Shown: positions 39,443 through 54,400 of the stretch, in pieces | How positions within the stretch are numbered: position 1 is the first letter of the stretch | Layout of the letters: every line of letters begins with the position of its first letter | Origin: Macrosoma leucophasiata | Lineage: Eukaryota; Arthropoda; Insecta; Lepidoptera; Hedylidae | Assembly: GCA_036365455.1 (NCBI GenBank) | Contig: JAWQUS010000017.1 | Span: 1,984,001 to 2,048,000 of the forward strand | DNA: 64,000 nucleotides | Direction of reading: 5' to 3' | Position numbers and translations under genes: made by a program | The notes under the pieces: model-generated | What the model saw: the letters and a program-made list of their open reading frames with translations, nothing else | Databases searched by the model: none | Told to the model about the DNA's origin: nothing

Positions 39443-42400
39443 GTCTGTTGTATGACTCATTGATATCATACTATTATGCTAAGGTACATAGCTATCGAAC
39501 ACACCATGGACCAAACAGATAAGTATATAACATCCAAAATCGACATACAATGCCGTTTAAAATCCATGATGTTGAGTAGAATAAACATCCTACTAATGTT
39601 ATAAAATTAAATGCGATTGTTTGTATGTTTGTTACATTTTCACGTAAAAACTACCGAGTGGATTTTAATGAAACTTTACAATATAATATAGCTAATCAGA
39701 ATAATATATAGGCAACAATTTATTGTGTGTAATACTAATGTAATACTAACTGCCTCAGTAGCGTAGTGGTAGCAGGCCACTACTATTACGCTGGAGGTCC
39801 TGGGTTCGATTCCCGGGTCGGGGACTATCAGAGATAACGGTTAAAAATCCTTTATCTTTGCTTCTATTGGGGTTTTTCCATTTTCTGGAAGTTTCCCAGT
39901 ACCCCGGAGTTTGGTAATGTGCCCGGAGATGGCAACAGGTTCGCCACCTGTTACATGGGCCAAAAACGTAACCGGCGAGTCGTGGGTGTTTGCATGCATG
40001 ATTGAATGCATGCATTTACCTCTGCCTACCCCTTCGGGGATTACAGGCGTGAAGTTACGTAATACTAATCCTGCGCACACGACGTCGCGGGCACAAGCTA
40101 GTGTAACATAAAAGCGATGAATTTTACAGAGTATATATTATTTAAAGAGCACCGACTCACATTCGTCATGTTTTTTTTTACTTAACTGTTACAAAAACTT
40201 CGTTGTGTATATACCCAGTACCCAGTAATCATAATCGCGCGTTATCATGTTGACATAAAACTACGATTCTTTGTTCAGTTCGCTTGTATCATAACAACCA
40301 ACATGCTGTTTGTATCGGACAAACAAACCATCAGAAAGAAGAACAGCCCCCGGACGATACTGATTCAATTGTAAACAAGGGGACAATACTGATTTCAAGT
40401 TACACATAATTGTTGTCAAACGACACTCCTTGCTTGGAGAAAAATGTACACGACTAACACGACATGCGGTGTCCATTTGCCGGCATGGTGGTATTTTTAT
40501 CTACACAAATTCGATTATATCTACTATACACAAACATATATCATGTAAAAATATGCTAATTCAAAATGGTAGAGCTTTAGTGGTAAAGAACGGCCTTATA
40601 ATTTCCGGCGTAGAGGCACAATTATTTAGAAATCATGAGTAGTAACACATTACCTAGGTCCATTGAAATCTTTGTGTGTATTTTTATGATGATGTATACA
40701 TATAGGCTACAGTAACCACTCATCATCAATGTGATCTGCTCATCAAGACATATTTCACATCGAGCCTATGAAAGTGACAATCGGCTAGTTTCGACTTCGT
40801 AGACCGTTATCTCTACTACACACTGCCTACGTAAAGCACTGATAGTCCGGTAGATATTGGTCAAGACTTGATTGAAATGGTGGACAAACACCACATAGGT
40901 TAGGTGCGAAAGGGATAACGCTTCACAGACCAGAAATAAGCCGAAGTCTCCTTCCAATATTTCTTGTTGTTGATAATGTACGCTTGTTTGGCACTTCATG
41001 ACATTGAAAAAAAGTATCTAAGTTTAACCGTTTTTTCTATTTTCGCCTAACTTCATTAAAAATATTTCTTATTTCATTTCCATATCTACCTCTAGAATAC
41101 AAGATACAACAGCAAATTCATTGACATTAAAGGCCACAAAAAATTTCGACCTTGAATTTCGAATATGTTTACTATGTGAGTCGTGGCACTCGTACCGAAC
41201 AATGGTTCTCTACCTGAGCTGAGTAGCATAATAGTTCTTCTGGCTTTCATTCATTTTCGGACGTATGTTAATTTAATCCTTTCAAACGGCACGTGTGATA
41301 AGTTTACGCTTATTGAAATCGGGAATGGGATGTAAGAGTTCAGTGTTGATAAATACAACAATGGTTTGATGGTTAGGATAGAAGCTAAAAAAAAATATGA
41401 CAGCGAATTGTTTTCGATACCCCATGGGGAATAAAGATGAAGGAGTACGGTATCTGAATTGAAGAAGTGTCCATCAAAACATGGCAATTAATGGCGCTGC
41501 GAAAGCGTATGATAAATGTTAATAATATTAAATACTAGCGGCCGCCCCGGCTTCACGCGGTTGCAATGTTGCCTACCCTCTCCTTTTCATCTTAGCGTGA
41601 TGTTATATAGCCTAAACCCTTTCTCGATAAATGGGCAATCTAACACTGAAATAATTTTTCAAATCGGACCAGTAGTTCCTGAGATAAGCGCGTTCAAGCA
41701 AACAAACAAACTCTTCAGCTTTATAATAATAATACTTAGTATAGATTCAGAGTTGACTACTTATAAATATGGTACCTATGGTTTTGGCGGCGACGGAAAG
41801 TCACGACCCCATCGCTCACTAGCAAAAAAAATATTTTAGAAGAGAATGATTCCACTAGTGCAGTCAGTCAATCCAACAATGGCGGTAAAACCATTCGAAT
41901 GGAGCGGTAGTAAGTGCAATAACGCAAGACGGGCAGCAGCGTGTTGCGATAAAACTACCGCCAATCCGCATCCGGACTTTCATTCAAAACCAAAATTAGC
42001 CAAATCGCTACAGCCATTCTCGAGTTTTAGGAGACGAACAGTAATTGATTTTTATATATATAGATTTGGGATTACGCTAAGGCACGCAATGAGAACGCAT
42101 GGAGAATAGATGAAAGATCATCTATTCTCCATGCGTTAACCTACTACTCGTGTGAAGTTCAATGTCATTTGGTAGGACAGTAGCATTTCTAACGTCAAAG
42201 AAGAAGTTAACAAAGAAAAGTTATTTAAATTATTGCCTACATACATATCAGCAAGGAAAGAGATGAGTGGACGGATGAAGTCATTGGCCCAGTCTGGGCC
42301 GGACACACCGACACTTAAAGTTGTCACTCGTCTGCCGACTGCAAACCCGATCACCACATTTCACCCTGGGGGCTTATTCTCGTAACATATAGTCGTTGAA

Positions 42401-45400
42401 ACAAAATTGAATCGATTCGCTGACTTGCTTTAACTAACACGCGCGTCGTATGTTAGAACAAGACAGCCAATCGATTCAATTTCGATTCAACGACTTTATG
42501 TTACAAGAATAAGGCCCAAGACTGGTAGTTATTTATTTTAGGATACTTTTTTTAAAGCCATGAAGTGCAAACAAGTGTACAGTTCACATTGATGGTAAGT
42601 AATACTGTAGTGTAGCCTATATACTTGCATGAAACCAGAGATTTCAGTGTAGCTGCGTTGCCACTCCTGAGGCCTAAGGTATTATGCCTCTGTGACCGAA
42701 ATTACAGGGCCGTACATTACCACCTGACCGGAACACGATAGTACTGAACACAGGTCCGTACATTACCACCTGACCGGAACACGATAATACTGAACACTAT
42801 CATTTAGCGGCAAGTGGATTAGGTAATGCGGTGGTGCCTACGCCCGCTAATTCCGTCACAGAAGCTCTACCACCAGTAAAACACTAATCCTACTAGTAAA
42901 AATAAATATGTTCCATTAGCTGCATGAAATAAAAGTTTTTAAACTTATCAACTTCATCATAATATCATCTATCTCGCGTGACAATATAATAGGTAGGGGA
43001 AAAAGTCCTTTCGCATTATAGTATGTATGAACTTGTAATACAATCTCTTTGGCTGTAGTATTTATATCTGGCTGGTTTTGGTATCATTGAAAGTTAAAAT
43101 TTTAAAGAACATAATTCCAAATTCAAATTAGGCGAATGTGTGATTTTCATTTGTTTTTCGTACTGTCAAGATGAGTGAATCTAATGAAGAAATTCGATAC
43201 ATTTTAAAATTTTACTACAAAAAAGGTAAAAAAGCAACGCAAGCCGCGAAAAAAATTTGCGATGTTTATGGACCTAGTGCAGTGTCTGTGAGAGTAGCAC
43301 AATTTTGGTTTAAGCGTTTTCAATCCGGAAATTTTGATGACAAAGATGCACCTCGCTCTGGTCGCCCTATTACGGATAAAATGGATGCCATTTTTGAAAA
43401 AGTGGAGCAAGATCGACATATCAGTAGTTACGACGTAGCTGAAGAACTGAGAATTGATTACAAAACAGTTTTGGCGCATTTGAAAAAAGCTGGGTACAAA
43501 AAAAATATTTGGTATACTCGATATTTGGGTACCTCACGAGCTCACTGAAAGAAACCTAATGAACCGTGTACTCATTTGTGATTCTTTATTACGACGTAAT
43601 GAAACCGAATCATTTTTGAAGAAGCTGATAACTGGTGATGAAAAGTGGATCACGTACGACAAGAACGTGCGAAAAAGGTCGTGGTCAAAGGCCGGTCAGG
43701 CTTCACAGACTGTGGCGAAACCCGGGTTAACTCGCAATAAGGTGATGTTGTGTGTGTGGTGGGATTGGAAGGGCATTATTCATTATGAGCTATTACCACC
43801 AGGCAGGACCATCGATTCTGAACTCTACTGCGAACAACTGATGAGATTAAAGCAAGAAGTTGAGAGAAAGCGGCCGGAATTGATCAACAGAAGGGGTGTG
43901 TGGTGTTTCATCATGATAACGCTAGACCTCACACATCTATAGCCACTCAGCAAAAATTAAGAGAGTTTGGCTGGGAGGTGTTAATGCATCCGCGCCGTAT
44001 AGTCCTGACCTTGCCCCTTCAGATTGCCACCTGTTTCGGTCTCTTCAGAATTCTTTATGCAATGTTAGGTTAACATCACGAGAGGACTGCCAAATCCACT
44101 TGTCGCGGTATTTTGATGAGAAGTCCCAAAATTTTTATAGCAATGGGATCGTGTCCCTATTTACAAGATGGGAAAAGGTTATCGAACAAAATGGTACATA
44201 CATACTTTAGTTAAATTTAAATAAACTATATTAAAAATGTTTTGAATTATCTTAAAAAATGCGAAGAAACTTTTTCCCCAACCTTATATTTGTGCACTGA
44301 CGCTAGATACAGCAATATGTTTTATGAAATGTTTGGAACGAATATGTTATATATATTAATGTTTTACAATAGAGGTGACATTGCCGTACCTACCTACCGA
44401 CAACTAAACTTTTTTTATTTTTTCATGGAAGTGGTAAACAAGTATGCAGTTCACATTGATGTTAAGTGATGACTGCAGCCTATAGACACCCACACAAAGA
44501 CTAAGGTCAAAGTACAGATGCGTTACCTGAGGCCTAAGATGTTATGCCTCTGTGCCGGAAAATTACAGGGCCGTACATTACCACCTGACCGAAACACGAT
44601 AGTGCTGAACACTATCATTTAGCGGCAAGTATATTAGGTAATGCGGTGGTGCCTACGCCCGCGAGCTCCGTCACTGGAGCTCTACCACCAGTAAAATATA
44701 ACTATAGGGTTGGTTTATAAACAGCAAACATTATTATCATCACGTGCCGTGGTGTATGATCACGTAAAAAGGCAGTAAAACTATGTTAAAAACTACTTAA
44801 AGATAAAAAAAACTATGTTTATTTACTAACTTGCTCGAACAGTAACTACTGACAATGAGTTGATTAATTTAAATAGGAATCCGTAAATGAAAACAGTATA
44901 AAAAAAAAGAATTTTTACTACTCCAACTTCATATCCAATCAATACATTTATACTCTTTACATACAAATAAATAAAATTGGAGGGTCTGTCTGTAATATAT
45001 AAATCGCTTTTTACTAAATGTATGTATACACGGTGCATAGGTACCTACACCAAAATATTAAAAAAATACGCTAAAATACGGTTTAATATCATTTAATTTT
45101 TTACAATTGTTGGTATGTCTTTCTGTGTGTTTGTCCCGGCTAATCACGGGATCGACTGGTCCGTTTTGGCGGCACTTTCACTGGCAGAGAGCTGATGTAA
45201 TAAGTAAGACAGGTAACTTTTATTTTAGAATTTAAATCTACACAGACGAAATATATTATAATCCAATCCTATCATAAACATTGGAAGTAATGATCATACA
45301 TATTAGATCTATGTAGTGTTTGTTAAAAGTATACGTCGATTGTAATTTTAAATAATTAGCAGACACTGATGTCCCCGTTCTAACACAGAGAGCATATTGA

Positions 45401-48400
45401 GAAACACCAACAAAGAAAATTAACGGTTTGTGAATATGTCATTGAACGAATGATATGTCACCGCTCCTTGTTTCCGATTCGATAACACGTTTAAATGTTA
45501 AACACAAATAAATCTGTTCAGAACAAAATGATAACGTTTAAGCATAAATTACATCTACACTAATATTATAAAGAGGAAATATTTGTGTTTTTTTATGTAC
45601 GTAACGTTTTCATACAAAAAATACTGGACCGATTTCAAAAATTCTTTCACCATTATAAAGCTGCAGCTTCACTTAGTAACGTGTTACACTTGCATTTACG
45701 CCCGGAACGAACCGCTTGTATTTTATAAGAATTAAAAATAATCATTTAGATAATATGTTAAATATATACCTAACATCTGAATGGATGCATCTGATCTGGA
45801 ATGGTGATCGGTTACAGAAGTGTATTTTAAGAAAACAAAATCTCAATACAATATAAAAATAAGTACTCGCAGGCAACCACTGCCATAATACAGCAACAAA
45901 TAATTCGAGTTCCATAGGTGCACAAGAATTATAAAATTTTATTTTAAAGGTTCCATTTAACTAAGTATCACTAGCTGTGCCCGCGGTTCCCCCGCGAGGA
46001 TGTCGTTTTTTGACAGACAGACAGACAGAGTTACTTTCGCATTTATAATATTATATTAAAATATTAATAAAATATATTACTAAAATTAATAATTAATATT
46101 AATATATTAATAATTAATATTAATTAATTAAAGTAAGGCGGTGGAAAAACTCATTAACACTGTCAATTGTTATTGACAACCCGGTTATTATTAGTAACAT
46201 CTACACATGCACAAGTATAAATAAACATATCGAGACAAATCTAATGCACCTGAAAGGCAATAGACGTCGCTACTGCCACACAAAGGCAATGCAATAAACC
46301 TATGTGAAGAAAAAAATAGAAATTTAGGTGCGGCCTTCAGTAGCTCAATTGGAAGAGCGGCTGGACTAGATTCCCAGTGGTCGCGGGTTCAAGCCTGAAG
46401 CCAATTTTTTCTTTCCATTTTTCTTTAAAAATATTTCACACGCATGTGTTATTGCGAAAAATTAATTAAAGAGCAATGTAAAACGTCATCAATAATATAT
46501 ACGACGCGAACCAACAGCGTATGACCATTGATATACAAAAAACCGAGGTTTTTTGTATATCAATGCGTATGACTAACAAACGGGTCAAGCAACTTTTTGA
46601 CAAGTGACGTGTTTGCCGCGCTCAGCTGACAAAGGATGCTTCGCCTCATTCTGATAGCTGATGATTCACAGTATCACTTTCTATTTAACATAAATTTATG
46701 AGCACAGCTGCGCACTACTTTACCTTTAAATATTATCTCAATTTTGCATTTACTTAAAAAATAGTTATGGTGACCATATCTGAGCTTTTGAAATAAGATA
46801 GACCAAAGAATATAAAAGTATATTATTTTAACAAATTAGTGTAAAAGTAAGTGATAATTTTATCAAGGATGAGCTAGTGAAATGTTTGCTAAAGAAATAA
46901 GTGGAACACCTACTGGTGGTAATAAATGTTCTTGCTAATATACAATGTGAAAGTGTGCAGGTATTAAGCACATTTCACACTAATATAATACATGAAATAT
47001 TATTATTATTATTGAACAATAGTTATATTGAAATATATCAACTGTATGTTACAGACTATATTTAGATAACAAAATGAACATAAGGAGGATACAAGATACT
47101 TATATCCTTCAATACTATCGTTATAAAATAAGATGGTAATGTATGGACTATACATAACTATCACAGAGTTAAAAAAACTTAACTTCAGGGGTGGCAACGC
47201 ATCTGCATTTTATTGACATTTGATAAACAAATAATTTAAACAACGCAGTTAATAAGTTAGCCTACAACTAGTAATGGATTAATTAGCATTCGCATTAATT
47301 GTTAGCATGCTAATGCTGTATTAGCATATCACAAATTCTTCGATCTTCGATTTGTTTGCATTTAGGATCGTATATTGAATGAATGCGTGAGATTTTTGAA
47401 TAATAATTAGTGTAACACCCTTTAACATTAATTAATTTGTATATTAACAGAAATCTAAATATACCTCATTAGGTATCAATTATTACCATATTAGCAAAAA
47501 GCATAGAAATGAACATGCTAAGACTCAAGAATTCACATGCTCATGAAATTTACGAGAAGCCATCGCTACCTACAACAATACATTTATGAGCACGGCGCCC
47601 CTGTTTACATTATAGTATTATCATGGATCAATATTTAATTACACTAACATCCGTTGCAGTTATTGCGCCTCCTCCTACGTATTGCGAGGCCGTCATAAGA
47701 GTAGTTCAATTGTGGTGGTTGATTTTACATAACTCACCCCAATCTCTAATGTCTAGGTATTCGCTTGAGTAAAAGTAATTAAATTAACATACATGTTTCA
47801 ACAAAATTAATAATTCGATTGAAGGACTATGAACTGTTTTGTCCAGTGTTTTAAAAACTTCTTTTATATTTTTGGAAGCTCTACAGAAGAAAAAATCTAA
47901 TAAAGTATATTAAAAGGAGATGTTGCGAGCTCGGCCCTGGTTCGTACACGTCCTCAAAAAATACAATGAATTTATTCAAGAATATATTTTAGAGTTACAA
48001 CCATATTTAATTCAAACGATTTTATCATTTTCAACTATGTTAAACATGGCGGCGATACAGCCGACACTTGGGATCAATCTATTTTGATAGTATTTAGAAA
48101 ATATTACTTTTTTCTCCAGGTTCTATAATCAAAATACAATTTAAAAAACGAAAATGTCACAATGACATCGCTTGCCATATTTGCCATGTTAGTTTTGAGT
48201 TGCAATTCTAAGCGCAAATTATGTTTTGTAACTGCAAACAAAGCTAAAGAAGTGAAAAGATGCAGTAAAAAACGTTTATATATTGATTTTGCCTGTTTAA
48301 TGATATTGTGTACAATACATGGCCGGAGGTCAATACATTTTTGCAACATCTCCTTTATCAAAAGAAATATTCATCGTAGTTATGTCATCAAGATAAATAC

Positions 48401-51400
48401 TTACAAATATGAAATTCTGAGCACTGTTTTCAGTAGTCGTTATTTACTGGGGGAATATGCTATATTAAATCCAACTATCTGCTGGTCAAATTTCATCCAC
48501 ATCCGTCTAACCGTATTTGCTACCTTGAGTAATAAAATAATTTGTTTTTATTACATGAAAATCTCATCCAATAAAATATTAACAAAAATAATTCATTTGA
48601 TGAATGCAGCCGCATTACCATGTGGGACAGGAAACTTTAATTTAAACCAATGAAGCGAGGGTGCGTTTGGGCCCATAAAACGGGACAAGGTTTGTTAAGT
48701 ACCCTTATAAAAATGATAAATTAATATTGTAATTAAATAAAACGTATTATTAAACGATCAATAGGAATAACAAGAAAGCTTAGAATAATTCAAAACCGCG
48801 TTTATGTAGTTTCAAAATTTCAAACATAAATAAATACTAGCGACCCCTGCTACTTCATCCGCGTATTGGACATTTTTTTCCCGATTTGCAATATTCTTCA
48901 TTTATGCACAGCTCCCATTTGGCGTTGTTATGTTTTTTATCCAAAAATAAAAATTATTTTGCAATTCGCACCAATACCTCCTGAGATTAATGCGTTTATG
49001 TCAGAGGTTCCCAAACTATTTTTCTTGTAGACCCGTTTCAATTTTTTTCTGGTTTCGGTGGACCCTCTTGCTAACATTTATATCACTTTCCCATATATCC
49101 CGTTTTAATTTACGCATATACGTAGACCCCATCGAGTCTCCCATAGACCCCAGGGGGTCTTTATGGACCACTTTGGGATTCACTGGTTTAAGCATAGAAC
49201 AAACAAGCCTTATCTATATAATACTAGCTGTTGCCCGCGGCTTCGCCCGCGTGGATGTCGTTTTATAAATATTTTTCCTGAATTTTCTATGCTATAAACC
49301 TCACGGAGCCCTAGACCTTTCCAACGAATGCAAAACCGTGGAAATCGGTTCGTGCGTTCTGCAGTTATAGCGTCAGGAAGGAAAACTCGACTTATTTTTA
49401 TCTATATAATACTAGCGGCCCGCCCCGGCTTCGCCCGCGCTGCTCTGCTCCTATTAGTCATAGCGTAATGTAAGCTATCCTATCTCTCAAGTTGGATCGA
49501 ACTGCACATGGTGTACGAATTTTATTATAATCGGTTAAGTGGTTTAGGAGTCCATTGAGGACAAACATTGTGACACGAGATTTATATATATTAAGAAGAT
49601 TAGTTAGTATAGACATTACATATAGAAAAGCCTATAATTATGCCCATCCTTGCTGATGTGGTCGATATGGCATGATGATACACAATCATAAACCTTAATA
49701 ACGCATTTATAGCACATTTCACACGTATTATGGGAAAATCAAACGATCAAACATTTATACCTATTGTAGGCAGATTAGGTCATGGGGTGGTCAAAGTTTA
49801 TAATTATGTTATCAGGCGGACGCAGATATTCGTCGAAACCGTAACGTAATCTTGTGTTGTGTCGCATAGATATGTCGAGGCCATGGTAGGTTGAAAATGT
49901 ATAATTTGCTTAGGTACTATGTATTTTATATTAAAATTGTACATTACACATTATTCTACATTACACTCTTGATCTCAATAAAACATGAAAAAGGAACAAA
50001 ATTTACTTTTAGGTGATTTTATAAAATCTGCACAAACTTAGTTCATTAAAGGAGATGTTGCAAGCTCGGCTCTTGTTCTTACACTACCTCAAAAAATAGG
50101 TAAATTAAAGAAGAATTCGAAAAAAATACAATTAATTTATTCAAGAATATATTTTAGAGTTACAACCACATTTAATTCAAACGATTTTATCATTTTCAAC
50201 CATGTTCAACATGGCGGCGATACAGCCTACGCTTGGGATAGTAGATTAAACAAAACTAATGCTATCTATATCTTACTTGTGCATCACATATTAACAAAAA
50301 AACTATGTATCGAATCGATCAGTTTATTTCTTTAAATTGGAAATCGATTAGCATCGATTATTAGTGGAATTTGTCAAAATGACAACGCCCGCCATATTCG
50401 CCAAGTTGCAATTTTAACTGCAGATAATGTTTTGTAACTGCAAACAAAGCTAAATAAGTGAAAATATGCAGTAAAAAAGGTTTTTATATTGATTTTGCCT
50501 GTTAATGATATTGTGTACAATACATGGCCGGAGGTCCATACATTTTTGCAACATCTCCTTTCAAACTTATAAACAAATTTCCAAATTGGGGCATCCCGTT
50601 ATTGAAATAGGGAAATTAATAAAATTATAACACATCACCTTAACTGATTATCATAACGCATGAAACAATAACATTGGGGGACAGTTTATGACTCATAACA
50701 AACTGCAATTACTACTAACCACGGGATAATGTGTGCAGCTGCTTCTAGTTCAGCCTCGTGGGGCCGTTATGGAACCCAAGTGGGTCAAGTGCGCGTCGGT
50801 ACACGTAGTTCCGTAGATATCGACATATTATTGTCTAATTAAAAACGTAACTTTACCTGTATTCCCCGAAGGGGTTGACAAATATAACTGTATGCATTCA
50901 AGCATACATGCAAACTCACAATTACTTTTGGCACATGTAACTGGCAGTCTTTAGACATGTCCAGACACATTACCAAACTCCAAGGGTTGTACTGTAACTA
51001 GCAGAAAATGGAAGAAATCCATTAGTTCCGGCCCAGGACCCAGGGTGCAGCATTGACCTGCTGATTAGGCTACTGAGGCAGTTCTTATTAACATACTTGC
51101 TGTTGCCCGCGGCTTCGCCCGCGTGGTTGTCGTTTTATAAATATTTTTTCCTGAACTTTATTTGCAATAAACCTCACTGAGCCCGAGACCTTTCCAACGA
51201 ATGTAAAACCGTGGAGTTATAGCGTCAGGAAGGAAAACCCGACTTATTTTTATATTATAGATATATAATGAACGGTAAATGATAAATTAAACAACGCGAA
51301 TAGAAAATATAGATAACAAAACTAGTCGATAGAAGCATGGGGCAAGAATGCACACAACAGGTAGGCCAATAGCGTATCGGTTATGCATATTATTGGTATG

Positions 51401-54400
51401 CGCATGTTTATAACTAGCAATTATATAAAGATTGATACAATAAGACCACATTGCATATCTTAGTGGATTGCAAATGCAACAAAGAGCAATGGTGTAATGT
51501 TTGCAGTTAGGTTTCGTGGGGTAACAAGAGGCACATTACAAGTAGGTCAAGTGCATACCGACGAATACTGTTCCGTACTTAATTTGTAGCTTATCGATGA
51601 TTTGGTCTTAAAAATAACGAAATTAAATATGATCACAAATATGATGAGGTTTTAGAATTTTTTTTATTAGAGTAAAAATGCAATATAGGACAAAAAAACT
51701 GTTCTAAAAGTAGGTCAAGTACGAATCTTCTAAATAATGATGTAAGAGAATGCTTTTAATTACAAACACAAAACATATAAATTAGCACTATTATAACACA
51801 TCAACTGATGAATTATTGAGCCATTTTATCTCAATAATAATATAATAACAATTCAGTTGGTCAACAATACGGATACAACAACACCAAGGTTCGTCGTAAA
51901 CCACTTAGAAATGATCAAAGGATCTCCATTCTAGGAACATATGGCGATGATGCGTATTATGGCGGACGGTGGCCCGGTGTCAGATGTCTGTAAATCGGTG
52001 ACAACGGTCGAGAGGAGGTGGTCACGATAAAACGTGTTTTGTTGCGAACAGATAAGGCATATTGCGGTGGAAGCCAGCTTGCACTGACTTAACAATATTA
52101 ACATGCGGGTCGATAGGGTTGTGATGTTGATATCGATAGTACTTATGGAATATTTTTAATTTATTCATTGACTGGCCTCAGTCTAGGTAGGGTTGCCAGG
52201 TCGACAAACCCAATAGCCTGACAGCCCAACCAGTTTAGCCGGACATTAGGGTAAAAGCCGGACAGCGTTTATTTTGACCGGACATGCAGTCAAAAATTCT
52301 AACTATGTCCGACTTCATCCGGACGCCTGGCAACAAAACCCATACATTTCTGACAGTTCTAAGCATACTTTGCTCAAAGTAAAGTCGTAGTGCGGTCTGT
52401 GAATCTCACCATACGTCTAGGGGTAGCAGGCCAAGTACTATAAGGATTTTTCAGTTTTATGAAAGTTTCCCAGTTCCCATGGTTGTGTTTGGTGATGTGC
52501 CCGGAGATAACAATATCAATAGGCTCGCCACTCATTACATGAAACATTATAACATAACTAACGAATCGTATGCTTGTTACGTCATATTTATTAAACTATG
52601 GCTACCCGTCTTCAAATAAATAAAGCGGATGGCAAAAATTAAATATTTAGTTTGCTTTTGCCAGTAGTAAAATGCGACTTAATTCATATTGTTAAACCAA
52701 AACATGTACGTTCATTCACATCGAAGTTAAATTTATCGAGCGTGTCACATCACTGTCCCACTCGTTCCGAGCGGCTGTCCCCTCTGTCGGGCGGCAGTCA
52801 GCCAGTCAGTGCGGATCGTTCATCGATGCGGTTCGTTCCTATCACAATGAAATACGCGGCGCTTTTCGCGCTGCTCGCGCTCGTGTCCGGCGACGGCACG
52901 CCCGCCGACCACATACGAGACAAGTTCTATACGATAGAGCTGCAGCTATGGAAGAACGTGACGGACCCGCAGTGGCGGGAAGCCGGGATGGGAGGCGACG
53001 TGGAGCTAACAAAGGCGTTCGTCGCTCTAGACAATCAACTCGAGGCCGTGCCGCGATCGCCGCGGCCGCCGCTCAAAACCTGGCTGTGGTTGAAAGCGGT
53101 GGAGAGGCTGCAGGTCATCGAGGGCATGTACAAGAACTTCGTGGAATTCGTGCGTCGACAGTCGTCGCCGGGCGCGGTGCCGTCGCCAGTGCGCGAGTGG
53201 CTTGACATGGCCGAGAACGTGCTGATGGACCCCAAAGCGTCCGTGGCGCAGGCCGTCAGGAAGCTGCATGACCTGCTCGAGCACGGGGACATGTTCCGAG
53301 CCGTTTTACAGGTATTGTCGAGGACAAAGAACGGCCGGTCGAGTGTCAGTGACCTAATGTTTATGTCGGTGTTCGGTTCGCGTGAAATATTTTTTTTGGG
53401 ATGCAACGCACGATACGTGAAAATGTTTGCCGTTTGTTATGATAACACGAAGGACGCGACGTGTTTTGATATTGCAGAATATGATCGAACGGGTGTAATG
53501 TAAACAATCTTACGTAACTACTTCATTAAGATTGATTTACGGTATTTATGGCCGCAAAGTGGAATCGCACTAATTATATACAAACAATTAGGCAAAATGG
53601 ATGTGGTAACTTTTCGGAGGGGAGAACACCGGGAGCGTCAAAATCGATCGTTTCCCTGTTACGTGTAGCTCAATTCCGGTTGTCAATTGGGATCACGATG
53701 ATTAAGTATTCGTAATCAACAATGGGGGAACGGGACTTATATCCCGTTATAATGATGCACACAGATTTCACATTGAAACGTCACAAGGACGAATGAAGGT
53801 AGGAAGTACATTTTCGTAATGAAATAAATACAGCATTTATATATCATACCTATTACCTATAATTTAAATGAAATACAATCGAATAACAGTGCCTGCTTTA
53901 AGTGAGTAGGTAGGTATCTATCGTAAAAAGCCGGTATAAGTGGTATTAATGGGTATTAATTATGTTTAAATCTGTATATCAACGAATAGTTTCACAGCCT
54001 TAAAAATATGTATTTTATTAAAATTTAGTAGGTACATGCTCAAAAGTTTGTTTGTATAGTATAGTTAGTTACTACTTAAATTATTTTCCAAGGAAATTTC
54101 GCATGACCTCACCAAATTATGTAATGCCTATTACATTCATTATTTTAATATCCTTGAAAATTTACTGATAATTATATGTACCTAAATTAGTCAAATTTGT
54201 AAAGGTATCTATATAAAATCAATTAACCAATCTAACACTTACAGATTAAGACAAATTATGATTCAATTTTATGAATGATGTTGTTAATTATTGAAAGCAG
54301 CGCAAGCGCAGAAACACGTATAACCCAATCTCTTTAGAAATGACCTCATTTTAAATTAAGCTTAGCAAAAGATACCCGGTACCACAACATGTTCAGGTAA

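Noticed and set aside
39750..39825. tRNA gene
   Set aside because: The head looks like a tRNA but is joined to a repeated body found elsewhere in the window, so it is a SINE.
40261..40642. Two frames of about 70 codons
   Set aside because: No conserved residues, and they lie between repeats in the long intron.
48162..48653. 163-codon plus-strand frame
   Set aside because: It begins inside the M2 transposable element and runs out of it, with no recognisable protein motif.
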